DNA from: Bacillus massilinigeriensis | GTDB lineage: Bacteria; Bacillota; Bacilli; Bacillales; Cytobacillaceae | Assembly (NCBI RefSeq): GCF_900117315.1 | Contig: NZ_LT630337.1 | Coordinates: 3,411,404-3,475,403, forward strand | Length of the DNA stretch: 64,000 nucleotides | Reading direction: 5' to 3' | Shown here: piece by piece, positions 18,025-27,815 of the stretch | Numbering within the stretch: position 1 is the first letter of the stretch | Layout: every line of letters begins with the position of its first letter | The notes under the pieces: generated by a model | Databases searched by the model: none | What the model saw: only the letters and a program-made list of their open reading frames with translations | What the model was told of the DNA's origin: nothing | Made by a program: the position numbers and the translations under genes

Positions 18025-18738
18025 TTATTCTTTTTCAGACTTTGTATATGCTTGACGAAATACTTGCATCGATTTGTTTTCATTTAATTGCCTTAATTTT
18101 TTCTCCGTTAATTTTCCATTACCACGCTCGACAACATAGACCTTAATTGTTTTCTTACCCCATTGCTCATAAACATCTTTAACGGTTTCATAGTAGAGGT
18201 CTAATCTATTCCCTTTAATAGCTCCACCCTTATCTGCTACAACTCCAAAGCCATATCCAGGGATAAATAAAATAGTTCCTATCGGAAAAACATTTAAATC
18301 AGCTGCAATCGTAGAAAAAAGATCTCTTTTGACTTTTACTCCAGAATAAGTAAATCCGAATTCAGGATGATTAGGATTTTTTCCTGTTGATTCATATCCT
18401 GCTGTATATCCTGTAGCTACTACAGTGGTAGAAGGATATTTAGACCAATCCTTCTCCTCAAGGGTTGGAATACTCCCTTTAACCTCCTCACTAGAAGAAA
18501 TAAGTGTGGTTTCCTTACTAATATGTTTTAACTCCTTCATTGCTAATCCAAGTAGTTTATAATCATCTGCATTATTAGTCCCATCTAATTCATCCATAGA
18601 TTCATATCCGAATTGCTCAACCGTTAGCTCAATTGAACCTGCCTTCACTCCTGAAATAGATTGAAAGGTTGTAAAGAGTGCTGCTAAAAACAAGATTGCC
18701 ATAATCAAACGCCTTGTCCATTTTTTCAAATTATTCAT
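18025..18738 (-). CDS. yuiC: Secreted 3D-domain protein YuiC
   Basis: A 237-residue exported protein: cationic N-terminus plus a hydrophobic helix at about residues 11-30, a variable linker, then a 3D (three-aspartate) domain from about 108 to 195. The domain shows [13 protein letters not shown], the first Asp in [11 protein letters not shown] and the others in [17 protein letters not shown]. In B. subtilis YuiC belongs to the stationary-phase Sps muralytic proteins with lytic transglycosylase-like activity on cell wall. The GGAGGAGTG site lies about ten bases from ATG. Single gene. Confidence 0.88.
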   Translation of the reverse strand: MNNLKKWTRRLIMAILFLAALFTTFQSISGVKAGSIELTVEQFGYESMDELDGTNNADDYKLLGLAMKELKHISKETTLISSSEEVKGSIPTLEEKDWSKYPSTTVVATGYTAGYESTGKNPNHPEFGFTYSGVKVKRDLFSTIAADLNVFPIGTILFIPGYGFGVVADKGGAIKGNRLDLYYETVKDVYEQWGKKTIKVYVVERGNGKLTEKKLRQLNENKSMQVFRQAYTKSEKE

Positions 18739-18864
18739 AGAAAATTTTCACTCCTCCCATGAATATTCATTTCCCAATAAGAAGTGAAATATTCATAAAA
18801 AGGTGAAAAACAGAAAGAATTGTGTAAATTTTTTGACTTTTCAGCTAAACATCCGAATAAAAAA

Positions 18865-18906
18865 GGTAAATCACGGTCATCTTTTAATGAAGATTCGTGA
18901 TTTACC
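18865..18906 (-). terminator. Intrinsic terminator of yuiB
   Basis: GGTAAATCACG (18865-18875) pairs with 18896-18906, with an inner ATCTT/AAGAT stem, followed by TTTTTTATT on the minus strand. Confidence 0.85.
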
Positions 18907-18926
18907 TTAAGAGGCAAAATTAATGG

Positions 18927-19259
18927 TTAAAACATCTGATATCCTTTTTTTCGTAAAATCCTCATCGTAAATCCAGCACCTATCGCTCCTAAAAAACCGC
19001 TTCCAACAATAAGTACATCAACCAAGGCCATTCCAGTGAGCTCATGACCTAAACTTGAAAATGCTTCCTTGCTATTCGTAAAATAGTCAATAAACCGAAC
19101 CTTATCAATAAGAAAAATAGCAACTACCGGGAACACGATTGCCATGATCCATGTCATTCTCAAGAGCATATTTAAAATAAATCCTATTCCGAAAAACAAA
19201 ACAAAAAATAATAACATGGAAATGATTGTAATTGGTAATGCTAATATTGTCTCTTGCAA
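18927..19259 (-). CDS. yuiB: YuiB-like membrane protein
   Basis: A 110-residue membrane protein with hydrophobic segments at about 4-30, 33-50 and 78-100 and a short loop containing DKVRFIDYFTNSKEAF. Position between yuiC and yumB and length fit YuiB of B. subtilis, of unknown function. The TTG start at 19259 follows GGGAGGG with an 8-base spacer. The small yuiA gene that lies nearby in B. subtilis was not found in the 170 bases upstream. Confidence 0.75.
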   Translation of the reverse strand: MQETILALPITIISMLLFFVLFFGIGFILNMLLRMTWIMAIVFPVVAIFLIDKVRFIDYFTNSKEAFSSLGHELTGMALVDVLIVGSGFLGAIGAGFTMRILRKKGYQMF

Positions 19260-19381
19260 AGCTTGTACCCTCCCTTATACCCATCATTCATAAGTTTAAC
19301 TGAATAATCAAAAGGGAGTCAATTTTATTCATATAAAACATTTCATTTTTCTAAAAAACCTTTTTCTTACAAAAAGTAAAA

Positions 19382-19418
19382 AAGCTATCCCTTGAGTTGG
19401 TACATTCAGGGACAGCCT
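19382..19418 (-). terminator. Intrinsic terminator of yumB
   Basis: GGCTGTCCCTGA pairs imperfectly with TCAAGGGATAGC and is followed by six T residues on the minus strand. Confidence 0.7.
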
Positions 19419-19426
19419 TTTGTTTA

Positions 19427-20644
19427 TTAAAAGAACTTGAACTTTCCTTTTTTCATGACTAAGGATGGTCCACCAATCATGAACAATGCACGATTGTCGA
19501 TTACCTTTTTCATAAAGGAAGCCGATGTTCCGACAAGTTTCTTACCAAAAACTAGCCCAATTGCATCGTCATGGCCTAATGAACAAACAGACCCCTTAAT
19601 ATCAGGAACGAAGGTTTCTAATTCTGTCTTTTCACGAACTAATGCAACTAGATTCTTCGCGCAAGTAATCCCTTCCTGCATAGCAATTTGTGCAGTTGGT
19701 GGGTAAGGTCGATTGATTTCTTCATTAATAATAAGAGCACAGTCTCCAATAATAAAGATGTTGTCGTGTCCTGATACCCTCAAATCCTTTTCAACCTTCA
19801 CTCGGGCACGCATGGCTTCAAAACCAGACTTTTCAATAATTGAATTTCCACGAACACCTGCTGCCCAAACAACCGTACCTGCTTTGATTAGTTCAACCTC
19901 ATCCTCGCCTTTACTTACAAGGATACCTTCTTCAGTTGCCTCTTTGATCGCGGTTCCAATCATGAAAGTAACGCCTTTTTTCTCTAACTTAGCAACTGCG
20001 TAATCTACTAGCTCTGGATCAAATCCAGGCAATACCATTGGTGCAGCTTCTACACAATAAATTTTCACCTTATGTGGATCAATATCATATTCTTTACATA
20101 ATTCAGGAACACGGTTGGTGAGCTCCCCTAAAAATTCTATGCCGGTAAATCCTGCCCCACCTACTACAATGGTAAGTCGTTCATCATTTTTCACTTCTTC
20201 GGTATTATAAGTCGCGAATTGATAATCAATATGTTCACGGATTTGACGTGCTGCATTCACATTGACAATTGAAAACGCATATTCCTTTAACCCTTTAATT
20301 CCAAAGGTTTCAGACTCTGCGCCTAATGCAATAACAAGATAATCATAAGTGATTTCACCATTATCTAACACAACTATTTTTTCTGCTGTTTTTACCTCTA
20401 AAGCTGTTCCATGTACAAATTCAACTTTATTTCTATCTAAAATACTTCTGATATCATAACGTACACGATCATGATGTAGAGTTCCAGCGGAGGCTTCGTG
20501 TAACCAAGTTGTTTCGTAGTGGTAATCATTTTTGTTTACTAAAACAATATCAGCTTCATTAACCCCTAATGATTTTTGTAACTGAGTTGCTGTCATTAAT
20601 CCGCCATATCCGGCTCCTAAAATGACTATCTTTGGCTTTCTCAA
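19427..20644 (-). CDS. yumB: NADH dehydrogenase-like flavoprotein YumB (type II)
   Basis: FAD-dependent, non-proton-pumping NADH:quinone oxidoreductase family protein, 405 aa. The N-terminal FAD-binding motif [13 protein letters not shown] is at about residues 8-20, the NADH-binding Rossmann motif [16 protein letters not shown] at about 160-175, and FIIGDCALI near 300 completes the FAD site. The TTG start follows GGTGGAAGTG. A Rex-like operator lies 91-108 bases upstream, suggesting control by NADH/NAD+. A second related flavoprotein, YutJ, lies 3 kb away. Confidence 0.88.
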   Translation of the reverse strand: MRKPKIVILGAGYGGLMTATQLQKSLGVNEADIVLVNKNDYHYETTWLHEASAGTLHHDRVRYDIRSILDRNKVEFVHGTALEVKTAEKIVVLDNGEITYDYLVIALGAESETFGIKGLKEYAFSIVNVNAARQIREHIDYQFATYNTEEVKNDERLTIVVGGAGFTGIEFLGELTNRVPELCKEYDIDPHKVKIYCVEAAPMVLPGFDPELVDYAVAKLEKKGVTFMIGTAIKEATEEGILVSKGEDEVELIKAGTVVWAAGVRGNSIIEKSGFEAMRARVKVEKDLRVSGHDNIFIIGDCALIINEEINRPYPPTAQIAMQEGITCAKNLVALVREKTELETFVPDIKGSVCSLGHDDAIGLVFGKKLVGTSASFMKKVIDNRALFMIGGPSLVMKKGKFKFF

Positions 20645-21004
20645 GACTAATCACTTCCACCCTTTATTATTTTCTGCAGTTTCCCTTATTTTGTCCGCTT
20701 CTGATAAGATTATTTTTTGATTAGTACAAAAAGTTTGTGATATTCTTCACGAAGTCGGACAAAAAAATGTTAGAAAGTTGTCACGAAAAGTTAACATAAT
20801 ATCTAAATATCATGATATGCCTTTTTACTATGATTTTCAAGCATTTATTTTCATCAGATAATAATAATTTTAGTTTACGAATTATCCGATATTTTTAATT
20901 TTTCTAAAAAAATTTCATTCAATAATCATTTCTTCGAGTGATTATACTCCTTTTGTGGTATTATAATGGGAGAAAAATGTAGAAATATAGTAGGAGGACT
21001 CGAA
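20645..21004. other. Divergent promoter region of yumB and yumC
   Basis: A 360-base AT-rich gap between two divergent flavoprotein genes. It holds the Rex-like site described separately and a direct A/T-rich stretch; no small gene with a ribosome binding site was seen. Confidence 0.5.
20735..20752. promoter_or_regulatory. Candidate Rex operator upstream of yumB
   Basis: TTGTGATATTCTTCACGA matches the Rex consensus TTGTGAA-N4-TTCACAA at 12 of 14 constrained positions. It lies in the divergent region between yumB (NADH dehydrogenase) and yumC. In B. subtilis Rex represses ndh and other NADH-linked genes, so a redox-responsive site here is biologically sensible, though it was found only by eye. 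Confidence 0.5.
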
Positions 21005-22003
21005 GTGAAAGAAGAACAAAAGGTTTATGATATTACAATAATTGGAGGGGGACCGATTGGCCTTTTTACTGCTTTCTATGGTGGGATGAGACAAGCCTCT
21101 GTAAAAATTATTGAAAGCTTACCACAACTAGGTGGACAACTCTCGGCGCTCTACCCAGAAAAATATATTTATGATGTAGCTGGTTTTCCAAAGATTCGTG
21201 CACAAGAACTAATAAATAATTTAAAAGAACAAATGGCAAAGTTTACTCCTACAGTGGTATTAGAGCAATCAGTAGAAAAACTGATTAAGCAAGATGATGG
21301 CATCTTTATGCTGACAACGGATAAGGAGACCCATTATTCAAAATCCATCATAATAACTGCAGGAAATGGCGCATTTCAACCACGTCGCTTAGAATTAGAA
21401 TCAGCCCTTCAATATGAAGGAAAAAACCTCCACTATTTTATTGATGATTTAAACAATTTTGCTGGCCAAAAAGTAGTTGTTTTTGGTGGTGGGGATTCTG
21501 CTGTTGACTGGGCATTAATGTTGGAACCAATTGCAGAAAAGGTCACTATTATCCATCGCAGGGATAAGTTCCGTGCACATGAGCATAGTGTAGAAAACCT
21601 GCAAAATTCTAAAGTCGATATCAAAACACCTTTTGTTCCTGCTGAACTAATTGGTGATGAAAATGGGGTTAGACAGGTTGTCATCCAAGAAGCAAATGGG
21701 GAGAAGCAAGAAACCATCGACGTCGATGCAGTCATTGTAAATTATGGGTTCGTTTCATCTCTAGGGCCTATAAAAGAATGGGGCTTAAACATCGAAAAGA
21801 ATTCCATTGTCGTCAATTCAAAGATGGAAACAAATATCCCAGGAATATATGCAGCAGGAGACATTTGTACCTATGACGGAAAGGTAAAATTAATTGCTTG
21901 TGGATTTGGAGAGGCTCCAACTGCCGTCAACAATGCTAAAGCTTATATTGACCCTAAAGCAAGAATTCAACCATTACATAGTTCATCTATGTTTAAGTCT
22001 TAA
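21005..22003 (+). CDS. yumC: Ferredoxin/flavodoxin-NADP+ oxidoreductase YumC
   Basis: Thioredoxin-reductase-like FAD enzyme of 332 aa that moves electrons between NADPH and ferredoxin or flavodoxin. The FAD motif [18 protein letters not shown] is near residue 12, the NADPH motif [14 protein letters not shown] near 158, and YAAGDICTY near 285. It lacks the CxxC disulfide of true thioredoxin reductases. I take GTG at 21005, preceded by TAGGAGGACTCGAA, which gives exactly the B. subtilis length; the frame opens earlier at 20966 without a site. It could supply electrons for iron-sulfur or flavodoxin reactions nearby. Confidence 0.92.
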   Translation: MKEEQKVYDITIIGGGPIGLFTAFYGGMRQASVKIIESLPQLGGQLSALYPEKYIYDVAGFPKIRAQELINNLKEQMAKFTPTVVLEQSVEKLIKQDDGIFMLTTDKETHYSKSIIITAGNGAFQPRRLELESALQYEGKNLHYFIDDLNNFAGQKVVVFGGGDSAVDWALMLEPIAEKVTIIHRRDKFRAHEHSVENLQNSKVDIKTPFVPAELIGDENGVRQVVIQEANGEKQETIDVDAVIVNYGFVSSLGPIKEWGLNIEKNSIVVNSKMETNIPGIYAAGDICTYDGKVKLIACGFGEAPTAVNNAKAYIDPKARIQPLHSSSMFKS

Positions 22004-22010
22004 ATCGAAC

Positions 22011-22037
22011 AAAAGAGAGGCAAATTGCCTCTCTTTT
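22011..22037. terminator. Bidirectional terminator between yumC and yutM
   Basis: A 13-bp inverted repeat, AAAAGAGAGGCAA with its complement, lies between the two convergent genes. Confidence 0.85.
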
Positions 22038-22399
22038 TAGCATTCTTCGGGTGTACCTTGATTAGCGGCTGTTCTAAAGGAAGAACCACAGCCACAGGAT
22101 GCAATCGCATTAGGATTGTCAATGGTGAAGCCTCCGCCCATCAAGGATTGTTTATAATCAATTTTAGTACCATTCAAAATGGCAGCACTCTCTTGATCAA
22201 CAAGGATTCTAATACCAAACTGTTCAAGCTGTAAATCATTTTCTTCTATTTCGTGAGCAAATCCCATTCCATAGGATAACCCACTACAGCCACCGCCTTG
22301 AATGGCAATTCTCAAATAAGCATTTTCCTCATCATTTTCCTTCATCATATCTTTTATCTGTAATGATGCTGCTTCCGTAATTTCTACAACATTTGTCAT
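22037..22399 (-). CDS. yutM: A-type iron-sulfur carrier YutM (HesB/ErpA family)
   Basis: A 120-residue Fe-S scaffold or carrier protein. The three conserved cysteines are visible: one in IQGGGCSGLSYGM (about 33) and the CGC pair in IASCGCGSSF (about 100-102). It delivers clusters to apo-enzymes after assembly by the SUF machinery, which is also in this window. The ATG follows GGGAGGGATATAA. It is convergent with yumC and close to other Fe-S and redox genes. Confidence 0.9.
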   Translation of the reverse strand: MTNVVEITEAASLQIKDMMKENDEENAYLRIAIQGGGCSGLSYGMGFAHEIEENDLQLEQFGIRILVDQESAAILNGTKIDYKQSLMGGGFTIDNPNAIASCGCGSSFRTAANQGTPEEC

Positions 22400-22581
22400 T
22401 TATATCCCTCCCTATGTTCATTTCTTCTAATAGTATATACACTTCCCCCTTATTACTCAACTTTCAAGAGTCCCAATATAACCTATAAAATAGTTCTTTA
22501 TGTTCAAAAAATGAGGTATAATAGTCTTATCAAACTTATTTTTTTCACAAGTAAATAGACCTAGTTTAGAAGGTGAATGAT

Positions 22582-23283
22582 ATGCCAGAAATCCCTCCTC
22601 TTTATGATAAAAAATGCCAGTGCCTATTATGTAAAAAACCTTTCACGACAAAAAAAGTTCGTTCAAGATATGTTAAGGTACTTGAGTATGATACCGATTT
22701 TAATCCAACCTATGCGTCTGACGAGACAAATCCTGTTTTTTATTATGTCAATGTATGCCCTCATTGCGGTTTTTCCTTTACAGATGAGTTTGCTCCCTAT
22801 TTTCCTCCAGGCAGTAAAGAATTAATCCAAGAAAAGGTCTGTAAACATTGGGTTCCACATGATTTTGGAGGTAATCGAACCATCCAGGAAGCCATAAAAA
22901 CCTACAAGCTATCTGTTTATTGTGCAACCTTAAAAAAAGAAAAGCACATATTTATTGCGGGGTTATATATGAGATTGGCTTGGTTATATCGTAGATTAAA
23001 AAACAATGACCAGGAAAATCGCTTTATGAAGCTTGCTTGCCAAGAATACATGGAATCTTATATGGAAGATGATTTCAAAGGAACACAAGTCTCTGATGTA
23101 AGAATTCTATATTTAATTGGAGATTTGTCACGAAGAATGTCTGATTTTGATCAAGCCGTCAAATATTTTTCTAAGGTAATTGAAAAACAAAATCAAACTG
23201 TAGAATCAAAGATTGTTGAAATGGCTAAAGAACGTTGGTATGAAATCCGCGATACGAAAAAAGCGGAGAAAGAACCGATATAA
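22582..23283 (+). CDS. DUF2225 zinc-ribbon/TPR-like protein
   Basis: A 233-residue soluble protein. The N-terminal part holds two CxxC pairs, CLLCKKPF (about residue 14) and CPHCGFSF (about 58), that probably bind zinc. The C-terminal half is helical with TPR-like repeats (YSVYCATLKKEKHIFIAGLYMRLAWLYRRLK and YLIGDLSRRMSDFDQAVKYFSKVI are partial examples in the read frame). This matches the DUF2225 family. I use ATG at 22582, six bases after AAGGTGA; GTG at 22573 lies within that site. Function unknown; a scaffold role is a guess. Confidence 0.82.
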   Translation: MPEIPPLYDKKCQCLLCKKPFTTKKVRSRYVKVLEYDTDFNPTYASDETNPVFYYVNVCPHCGFSFTDEFAPYFPPGSKELIQEKVCKHWVPHDFGGNRTIQEAIKTYKLSVYCATLKKEKHIFIAGLYMRLAWLYRRLKNNDQENRFMKLACQEYMESYMEDDFKGTQVSDVRILYLIGDLSRRMSDFDQAVKYFSKVIEKQNQTVESKIVEMAKERWYEIRDTKKAEKEPI

Positions 23284-23291
23284 AGAAAAAT

Positions 23292-23325
23292 CATAAGGGG
23301 CTAATCAATTAAACTGCCCCTTATG
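23292..23325 (+). terminator. Intrinsic terminator of the DUF2225 gene
   Basis: A 10-bp stem (23292-23301 with 23316-23325) is followed by TCTTTTTAAAA on the plus strand; the opposite strand could serve yuzB. Confidence 0.75.
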
Positions 23326-23370
23326 TCTTTTTAAAATGACTAACTTTCAGATACTTTGACCTGACAAACC

Positions 23371-23610
23371 CTAAAACAAGGGGTTCTCTTCAATATGGCG
23401 ATAAATATTGTTGACAAGGTCTTCCGTATTTTCCCCAGTTACTACTTCTCCGTCCACTAATGCAAACATGGTGGCTGCACATTTGCCACAATAACTAAGA
23501 CATCCATATTCAATTACATCCAAATTAGGATCCCTTTCTAACTGCTCCATTGCTGCTTGTGAGCCGCTAGCTAAATTACTCACACAAAATTCTATAATAG
23601 GTCTAATCAA
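23371..23610 (-). CDS. yuzB: YuzB, DUF1450 cysteine-rich small protein
   Basis: A 79-residue protein closely resembling B. subtilis Yuz[18 protein letters not shown] at the start, [19 protein letters not shown] in the middle and HIEENPLF at the end. Four cysteines (positions 9, 34, 38, 41 approximately) are placed like those of thioredoxin-fold [2Fe-2S] ferredoxins, but no function has been shown. The TTG start at 23610 follows GAGGTG with a 6-base spacer; the longer frame from 23712 encodes an unrelated hydrophobic leader and is not used. Confidence 0.88.
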   Translation of the reverse strand: MIRPIIEFCVSNLASGSQAAMEQLERDPNLDVIEYGCLSYCGKCAATMFALVDGEVVTGENTEDLVNNIYRHIEENPLF

Positions 23611-23939
23611 AGTATTCACCTCAAAATAATTTACTGGAAATATTATCAGAAAAATGAAAAAATTATAAAATATAATAATAAATTTACAGATTTTTATATC
23701 AAATAGCACCACATAAGTATTTTAGCACAAATCAAACAACAACACTTTTCTATTGCTTTGTCAATAATTCTTCATCGAAGTGTTGAGATTTTGTCACAAT
23801 TTAGATATACTTTTAATGTTGCTTATTATTTTAACTATTTTGATATTTATTATTTTCCAATAATATCAATTTTTTTTAATAATGTTTGTCCAGGGGGATT
23901 TAAAGAACAAAGAGAAAGGTCACAAAAGGGGAAATTAAG
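23611..23939. other. AT-rich gap between yuzB and yutJ
   Basis: No gene with a ribosome binding site is visible. An 8-bp inverted repeat (CAACACTT with AAGTGTTG) encloses about 33 bases near 23745-23790, followed by a TTGTCA element that could be the -35 of a yutJ promoter; neither is strong. Confidence 0.35.
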
Positions 23940-25004
23940 ATGAAAAATCTAGTTATTCTTGGTGGAGGGTATGGAGGAATGAGAGTCCTAGCAAAACTTT
24001 TGCCGAACTCTCTTCCAGAGGATGTCAGCATTACCTTAATTGATCGTCATCCTTATCATTGTTTAAAAACAGAATACTATGCATTAGCTGCGGGGACAGT
24101 ATCAGACCAAAATATTCGCGTTCCTTTTCCAGAGCACCCTAGATTAAAATTAGTATTTAGTGAGATCACGAGTATTAATCTAGAGGAATGCAAGGTTTCA
24201 TTAGAAGCCGAAGAAGTATCATACGATGATTTAATCATCGGATTAGGCTGTGAAGACAATTATCATAATGTACCTGGTGCTAAGGAATACACCTATAGCA
24301 TTCAGTCCATTGAAAAGTCTCGTAGCACATACAAAAAACTGAATAACCTACCACCTGATTCCATTGTCGCCATCGTCGGTGCGGGATTAAGTGGTGTGGA
24401 GTTAGCTAGTGAATTGATTGAGAGCCGGCCTGATTTAAGAATTAAATTGTTCGACCGCGGAAGACATATCCTATCTGCTTATCCTGAAAGGCTGAGCACT
24501 TATGTAGAGAATTGGTTTGACAATCATAATATTGAGATCATCAATAATTCCAATATTACTAGAATAGAAGAGAACACTGTATTTAACCATGATGAGCCAA
24601 TTTTCTGTGACGTTATTGTTTGGACTGCGGGAATCCAGCCAAATATTATCGTTCGTGAAATGGAAACTGAAAAGGATACACATGATCGACTGGTTATTAC
24701 TCCTTATCACAATCTACCAAATAACGAACATGTTTATGTCGTTGGAGATTGTGCAAGCTTACCACATGCTCCAAGTGCTCAACTCGCTGAAGGTCAAGCA
24801 GATCAAATTGTTCAAATTCTTTTAAAACGCTGGAACGGTGAAGCGCTTCCTGATTCACTTCCTTCAATTAAATTAAAAGGAATCTTAGGCTCACTTGGGA
24901 AAAAGCATGGCTTTGGTCTTGTTAACGAAAAGGCAATTACAGGAAGAGTTGCACGCTTATTGAAATCAGGAATTTTATGGATGTATCGTTATCATAATGG
25001 TTGA
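23940..25004 (+). CDS. yutJ: NADH dehydrogenase-like flavoprotein YutJ
   Basis: A 354-residue pyridine nucleotide-disulfide oxidoreductase fold protein related to type II NADH dehydrogenases. FAD motif VILGGGYGGMRVLAKLL at residues 4-20, second nucleotide motif VAIVGAGLSGVELASELI near 145, and VYVVGDCASLPHAPSAQLAEGQADQ cut here at its start near 265. It is shorter at the C-terminus than YumB, so the membrane-binding region may differ. ATG at 23940 follows AAAAGGGGAAATTAAG. It sits among Fe-S and redox genes (YuzB, YuzD, YutI); electron acceptor unknown. Confidence 0.85.
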   Translation: MKNLVILGGGYGGMRVLAKLLPNSLPEDVSITLIDRHPYHCLKTEYYALAAGTVSDQNIRVPFPEHPRLKLVFSEITSINLEECKVSLEAEEVSYDDLIIGLGCEDNYHNVPGAKEYTYSIQSIEKSRSTYKKLNNLPPDSIVAIVGAGLSGVELASELIESRPDLRIKLFDRGRHILSAYPERLSTYVENWFDNHNIEIINNSNITRIEENTVFNHDEPIFCDVIVWTAGIQPNIIVREMETEKDTHDRLVITPYHNLPNNEHVYVVGDCASLPHAPSAQLAEGQADQIVQILLKRWNGEALPDSLPSIKLKGILGSLGKKHGFGLVNEKAITGRVARLLKSGILWMYRYHNG

Positions 25005-25018
25005 TACTTTATACACAC

Positions 25019-25049
25019 CAGCCTCCATTGATTATTACTCTGGAGGCTG
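25019..25049. terminator. Hairpin between yutJ and yuzD
   Basis: CAGCCTCCA (25019-25027) pairs perfectly with TGGAGGCTG (25041-25049) between two convergent genes; the T tract is short on the plus side and absent on the other. Confidence 0.6.
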
Positions 25050-25053
25050 CCTT

Positions 25054-25374
25054 TCATTGATAACCGTACTTTTCCATTTCAGCAAAAATGGTTTTTAACC
25101 TTGGATTACCTTCTCCGACAATTTTGTCACCTATTACCACAACAGGATAAAATAAATCCTCCTCAATAATTCTGTTAGCAAATTCCTGTTGTTTTATATT
25201 TTGAGGGGGATTATGGATATCAACATAGGTGATTGTAAAAGGTTGGTCGATAAATTTTCTTTTCACCGCTGCTTCAATCCATTCATAGGTTTCTTTTGCT
25301 GATGGAAGATTGACACAGCTTGCACATACTTGCTCTGCACCATAGATAATTATTTCGACTGATTCTTGCTTCAT
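25054..25374 (-). CDS. yuzD: YuzD, DUF1462 thioredoxin-like protein
   Basis: A 106-residue protein with an N-terminal beta-strand followed by a CxxC motif (GAEQVCASCVNLPS, residues 13-26), and PFTITYVDIHNPP then EDLFYPVVVIGDKIVGEG, the layout of a small thioredoxin/glutaredoxin fold. It matches YuzD (DUF1462). The ATG follows AAAAGGTGGTGCGATAA. It is divergent from the NfuA-like gene, consistent with a thiol-redox or Fe-S related job that remains unproven. Confidence 0.85.
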   Translation of the reverse strand: MKQESVEIIIYGAEQVCASCVNLPSAKETYEWIEAAVKRKFIDQPFTITYVDIHNPPQNIKQQEFANRIIEEDLFYPVVVIGDKIVGEGNPRLKTIFAEMEKYGYQ

Positions 25375-25549
25375 TTATCGCACCACCTTTTCATAAAAAA
25401 TGTCTTTAATAAAGTCTCTTTTTATTTTACAATATAAGCGTAGTTCATACCTACTAAAATAGTCCAATTACGTTGAACTCGATTCTCAATAATAGATTTT
25501 TCATGTTGATGTGATTATAATATTATATAAAGAAAGGAGCGATTTTCTC

Positions 25550-25786
25550 ATGTTAGATTTAGAAATGAAAGAACAAGTTCAAGAAGTACTAGATAAATTA
25601 AGACCATTTCTTCTTCGTGATGGCGGAGATTGCGAATTAGTTGATGTTGAAGACGGTATCGTCAAATTGCGTTTGCTTGGAGCTTGCGGAAGCTGCCCTA
25701 GCTCAACCATTACTTTAAAAGCAGGTATTGAACGTGCACTGCTAGAGGAAGTACCAGGGGTTGTTGAAGTAGAACAAGTTTTTTAA
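25550..25786 (+). CDS. yutI: NifU C-terminal domain Fe-S protein YutI (NfuA-like)
   Basis: A 78-residue protein consisting only of the NifU C-terminal domain: [20 protein letters not shown] cut at its start, and the cluster-binding [14 protein letters not shown] with CxxC at about residues 44-47. Such proteins bind a [4Fe-4S] cluster between two subunits and pass it to target enzymes. ATG at 25550 follows AAAGGAGCGATTTTCTC, giving the B. subtilis length. It belongs to the same Fe-S theme as YutM and SUF. Confidence 0.92.
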   Translation: MLDLEMKEQVQEVLDKLRPFLLRDGGDCELVDVEDGIVKLRLLGACGSCPSSTITLKAGIERALLEEVPGVVEVEQVF

Positions 25787-25800
25787 TTATTGTTGATTTG

Positions 25801-25834
25801 AAAAAGAGACTGATTTGTATATCAGTCTCTTTTT
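25801..25834. terminator. Bidirectional terminator between yutI and thrB
   Basis: A 14-bp perfect stem (25801-25814 with 25821-25834) with A5 and T5 ends lies between convergent genes. Confidence 0.9.
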
Positions 25835-25842
25835 CATTCTTT

Positions 25843-26757
25843 TTATTTAACTTTCCTCTTAAAAGTTGAAATGCTGCCTTCCTGATCAACTGTTAGATAT
25901 AAATAATGTAATTGAGGAAGTTGTTGCTTTAGCCTATTAAGTAATTCCTTCCCCTTTCCGCTTTCAGTCATGCACATAACAGTAGGCCCTGCACCACTTA
26001 ATGCGACCCCATATGCACCAAGCTTTGGAGCGTGCTCCTCTAGCTCCTCAAGATGTGGAACTAGTTTCTTTCGATATGGCTGATGGTAAAGGTCCTTACT
26101 CATCATTTTCCCCGCTAATCGTAAATTTCCACTTAGTAAGGCGGCTATCATCACATTTGAAACGGAGCCTGCCTGTACAGAGTCGTAAAATGGCATCTGA
26201 TCTGGAAGAACGCCACGAGCTTCTTTTGTAAGCAATTCCTCTGATGGCACGACTGCGACAACATCAAAGTTGACATTACTAGCATGAACTAGCTCCGTAC
26301 CTTCCTTTGACATGCTTCCAATCACGAGTCCGCCAAAAATGGATGCCCCAACATTATCAGGATGTCCTTCAATTTTTGTAGCAAGCTCCAGCTTTTCTTC
26401 CTTTGTTAATCCCAGTTTTGCCAAATAATTTGCCAGCTCAATACCTGCAACAATCGCAGAAGCACTGGAACCAAGCCCACGCGCTAAAGGAATGTCACTC
26501 TTCACACGAACTTGACAAGGAGGAAGGGTTTTGCCAAATTGCTTTGCTGTATTTAACGCAATAGAAATCATCATATTTGATTCATCAGAAGGAAAGGCCT
26601 TTAGTTCCTCTGATAAAGGAATTACCTCCCATCTATCAGCTTGCTCAACTTCTAAAGTGATGTAAAGACTTAGAGCAAGACCTACTGAATCAAAACCCGG
26701 ACCAAGATTTGCTGTACTGGCCGGTACTTTGATTATGAGCATGTCATCTGGGCTCAT
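25843..26757 (-). CDS. thrB: Homoserine kinase
   Basis: GHMP-family kinase (304 aa) that phosphorylates homoserine to O-phosphohomoserine in threonine synthesis. Motifs: [20 protein letters not shown] near residue 10-28, the ATP-binding [17 protein letters not shown] near 88 and the C-terminal [14 protein letters not shown] near 250. Its ATG overlaps the thrC stop by four bases (ATGA). Last gene of the hom-thrC-thrB operon, ended by a strong terminator. Confidence 0.96.
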   Translation of the reverse strand: MSPDDMLIIKVPASTANLGPGFDSVGLALSLYITLEVEQADRWEVIPLSEELKAFPSDESNMMISIALNTAKQFGKTLPPCQVRVKSDIPLARGLGSSASAIVAGIELANYLAKLGLTKEEKLELATKIEGHPDNVGASIFGGLVIGSMSKEGTELVHASNVNFDVVAVVPSEELLTKEARGVLPDQMPFYDSVQAGSVSNVMIAALLSGNLRLAGKMMSKDLYHQPYRKKLVPHLEELEEHAPKLGAYGVALSGAGPTVMCMTESGKGKELLNRLKQQLPQLHYLYLTVDQEGSISTFKRKVK

Positions 26758-27815
26758 AGAAGAACAGCTCCCTTAATATGTTCAATAACCTTTTGTTCAT
26801 CATTCGGTAATACAATTGGTTTAATTTCGCTATGATCAATGGCCGTATCCGGATCCTTAAGACCATTTCCGGTTAAGATAGCAACTACCTTTGAACCCTT
26901 TTTAATTTCTCCACTTTGTACTTGCTTAAAGACCCCGGCAATCGATGCACAGGAACCTGGCTCAGCAAATACCCCTTCTGTAGAGGCGATTAATTTATAG
27001 GCGTTTAAGATTTCTTCATCCGTAACCTCATCAATTTTTCCATTAGATTCTTTTGCAGCATTAACCGCTAAATCCCAGCTTGCAGGGTTTCCAATTCGAA
27101 TAGCTGTTGCAATGGTCTCAGGATTTTCAAATACCCGATTATGTACAATCGCCGCTGCGCCAGCCGCCTCGAATCCTCGCATTTCTGGCAGTCCTGTTTG
27201 CTTTGCCTCATGATATTCTTTAAATCCCTTCCAATATGCACTAATATTCCCGGCATTTCCTACAGGTAACGCAAGAACATCTGGTGCTCCACCTAATTGA
27301 TCACATACTTCAAACGCAGCAGTTTTCTGTCCTTCCAATCGGAAAGGGTTGACTGAGTTAACAAGAGTCACCGGTTCAGTTTCACTAATATTTCGAACCA
27401 TCTTTAATGCCTGGTCGAAGTTACCTTCAATGGATATGATTTCTGCACCATACATGACGGCTTGTGCTAGCTTGCCGAATGCAATTTTTCCTTCTGGGAT
27501 GACAACAATACACTTAAGCCCTGCACGAGCAGCATAGGCAGCTGCAGAAGCAGATGTATTTCCTGTAGATGCGCAAATAACCGTATTGCTTCCTGACTCC
27601 TTCGCTTTGGCTACAGCCATAACCATCCCGCGGTCTTTAAAAGAGCCGGTTGGATTGGCACCTTCTGTTTTCACATACAATTCAATTCCCCATTGTTCAG
27701 AAAGCCTTTCTAGCTTTATGAGCGGAGTATTCCCTTCATTTAGTGTTAACATTGGAGTTTGATCATTAATTGGCAAAAAAGCTTTATATTCTTGTAGCAA
27801 TCCGCACCATCTCAT
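26754..27815 (-). CDS. thrC: Threonine synthase
   Basis: PLP enzyme (353 aa) converting O-phosphohomoserine to threonine. The PLP lysine is in [13 protein letters not shown] (about residues 53-65), with [17 protein letters not shown] (near 80) and the cofactor-phosphate loop [13 protein letters not shown] (near 180). It begins one base into the hom stop codon (TAATG) and overlaps thrB, so all three genes are translationally coupled. Confidence 0.96.
   Translation of the reverse strand: MRWCGLLQEYKAFLPINDQTPMLTLNEGNTPLIKLERLSEQWGIELYVKTEGANPTGSFKDRGMVMAVAKAKESGSNTVICASTGNTSASAAAYAARAGLKCIVVIPEGKIAFGKLAQAVMYGAEIISIEGNFDQALKMVRNISETEPVTLVNSVNPFRLEGQKTAAFEVCDQLGGAPDVLALPVGNAGNISAYWKGFKEYHEAKQTGLPEMRGFEAAGAAAIVHNRVFENPETIATAIRIGNPASWDLAVNAAKESNGKIDEVTDEEILNAYKLIASTEGVFAEPGSCASIAGVFKQVQSGEIKKGSKVVAILTGNGLKDPDTAIDHSEIKPIVLPNDEQKVIEHIKGAVLL

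Noticed and set aside
18735-18917. 60-residue frame between yuiC and yuiB
   Set aside because: It spans the yuiB terminator hairpin and has no ribosome binding site or family resemblance.
23758-23943. 61-residue plus-strand frame upstream of yutJ
   Set aside because: AT-rich, no ribosome binding site, and it overlaps the yutJ leader.
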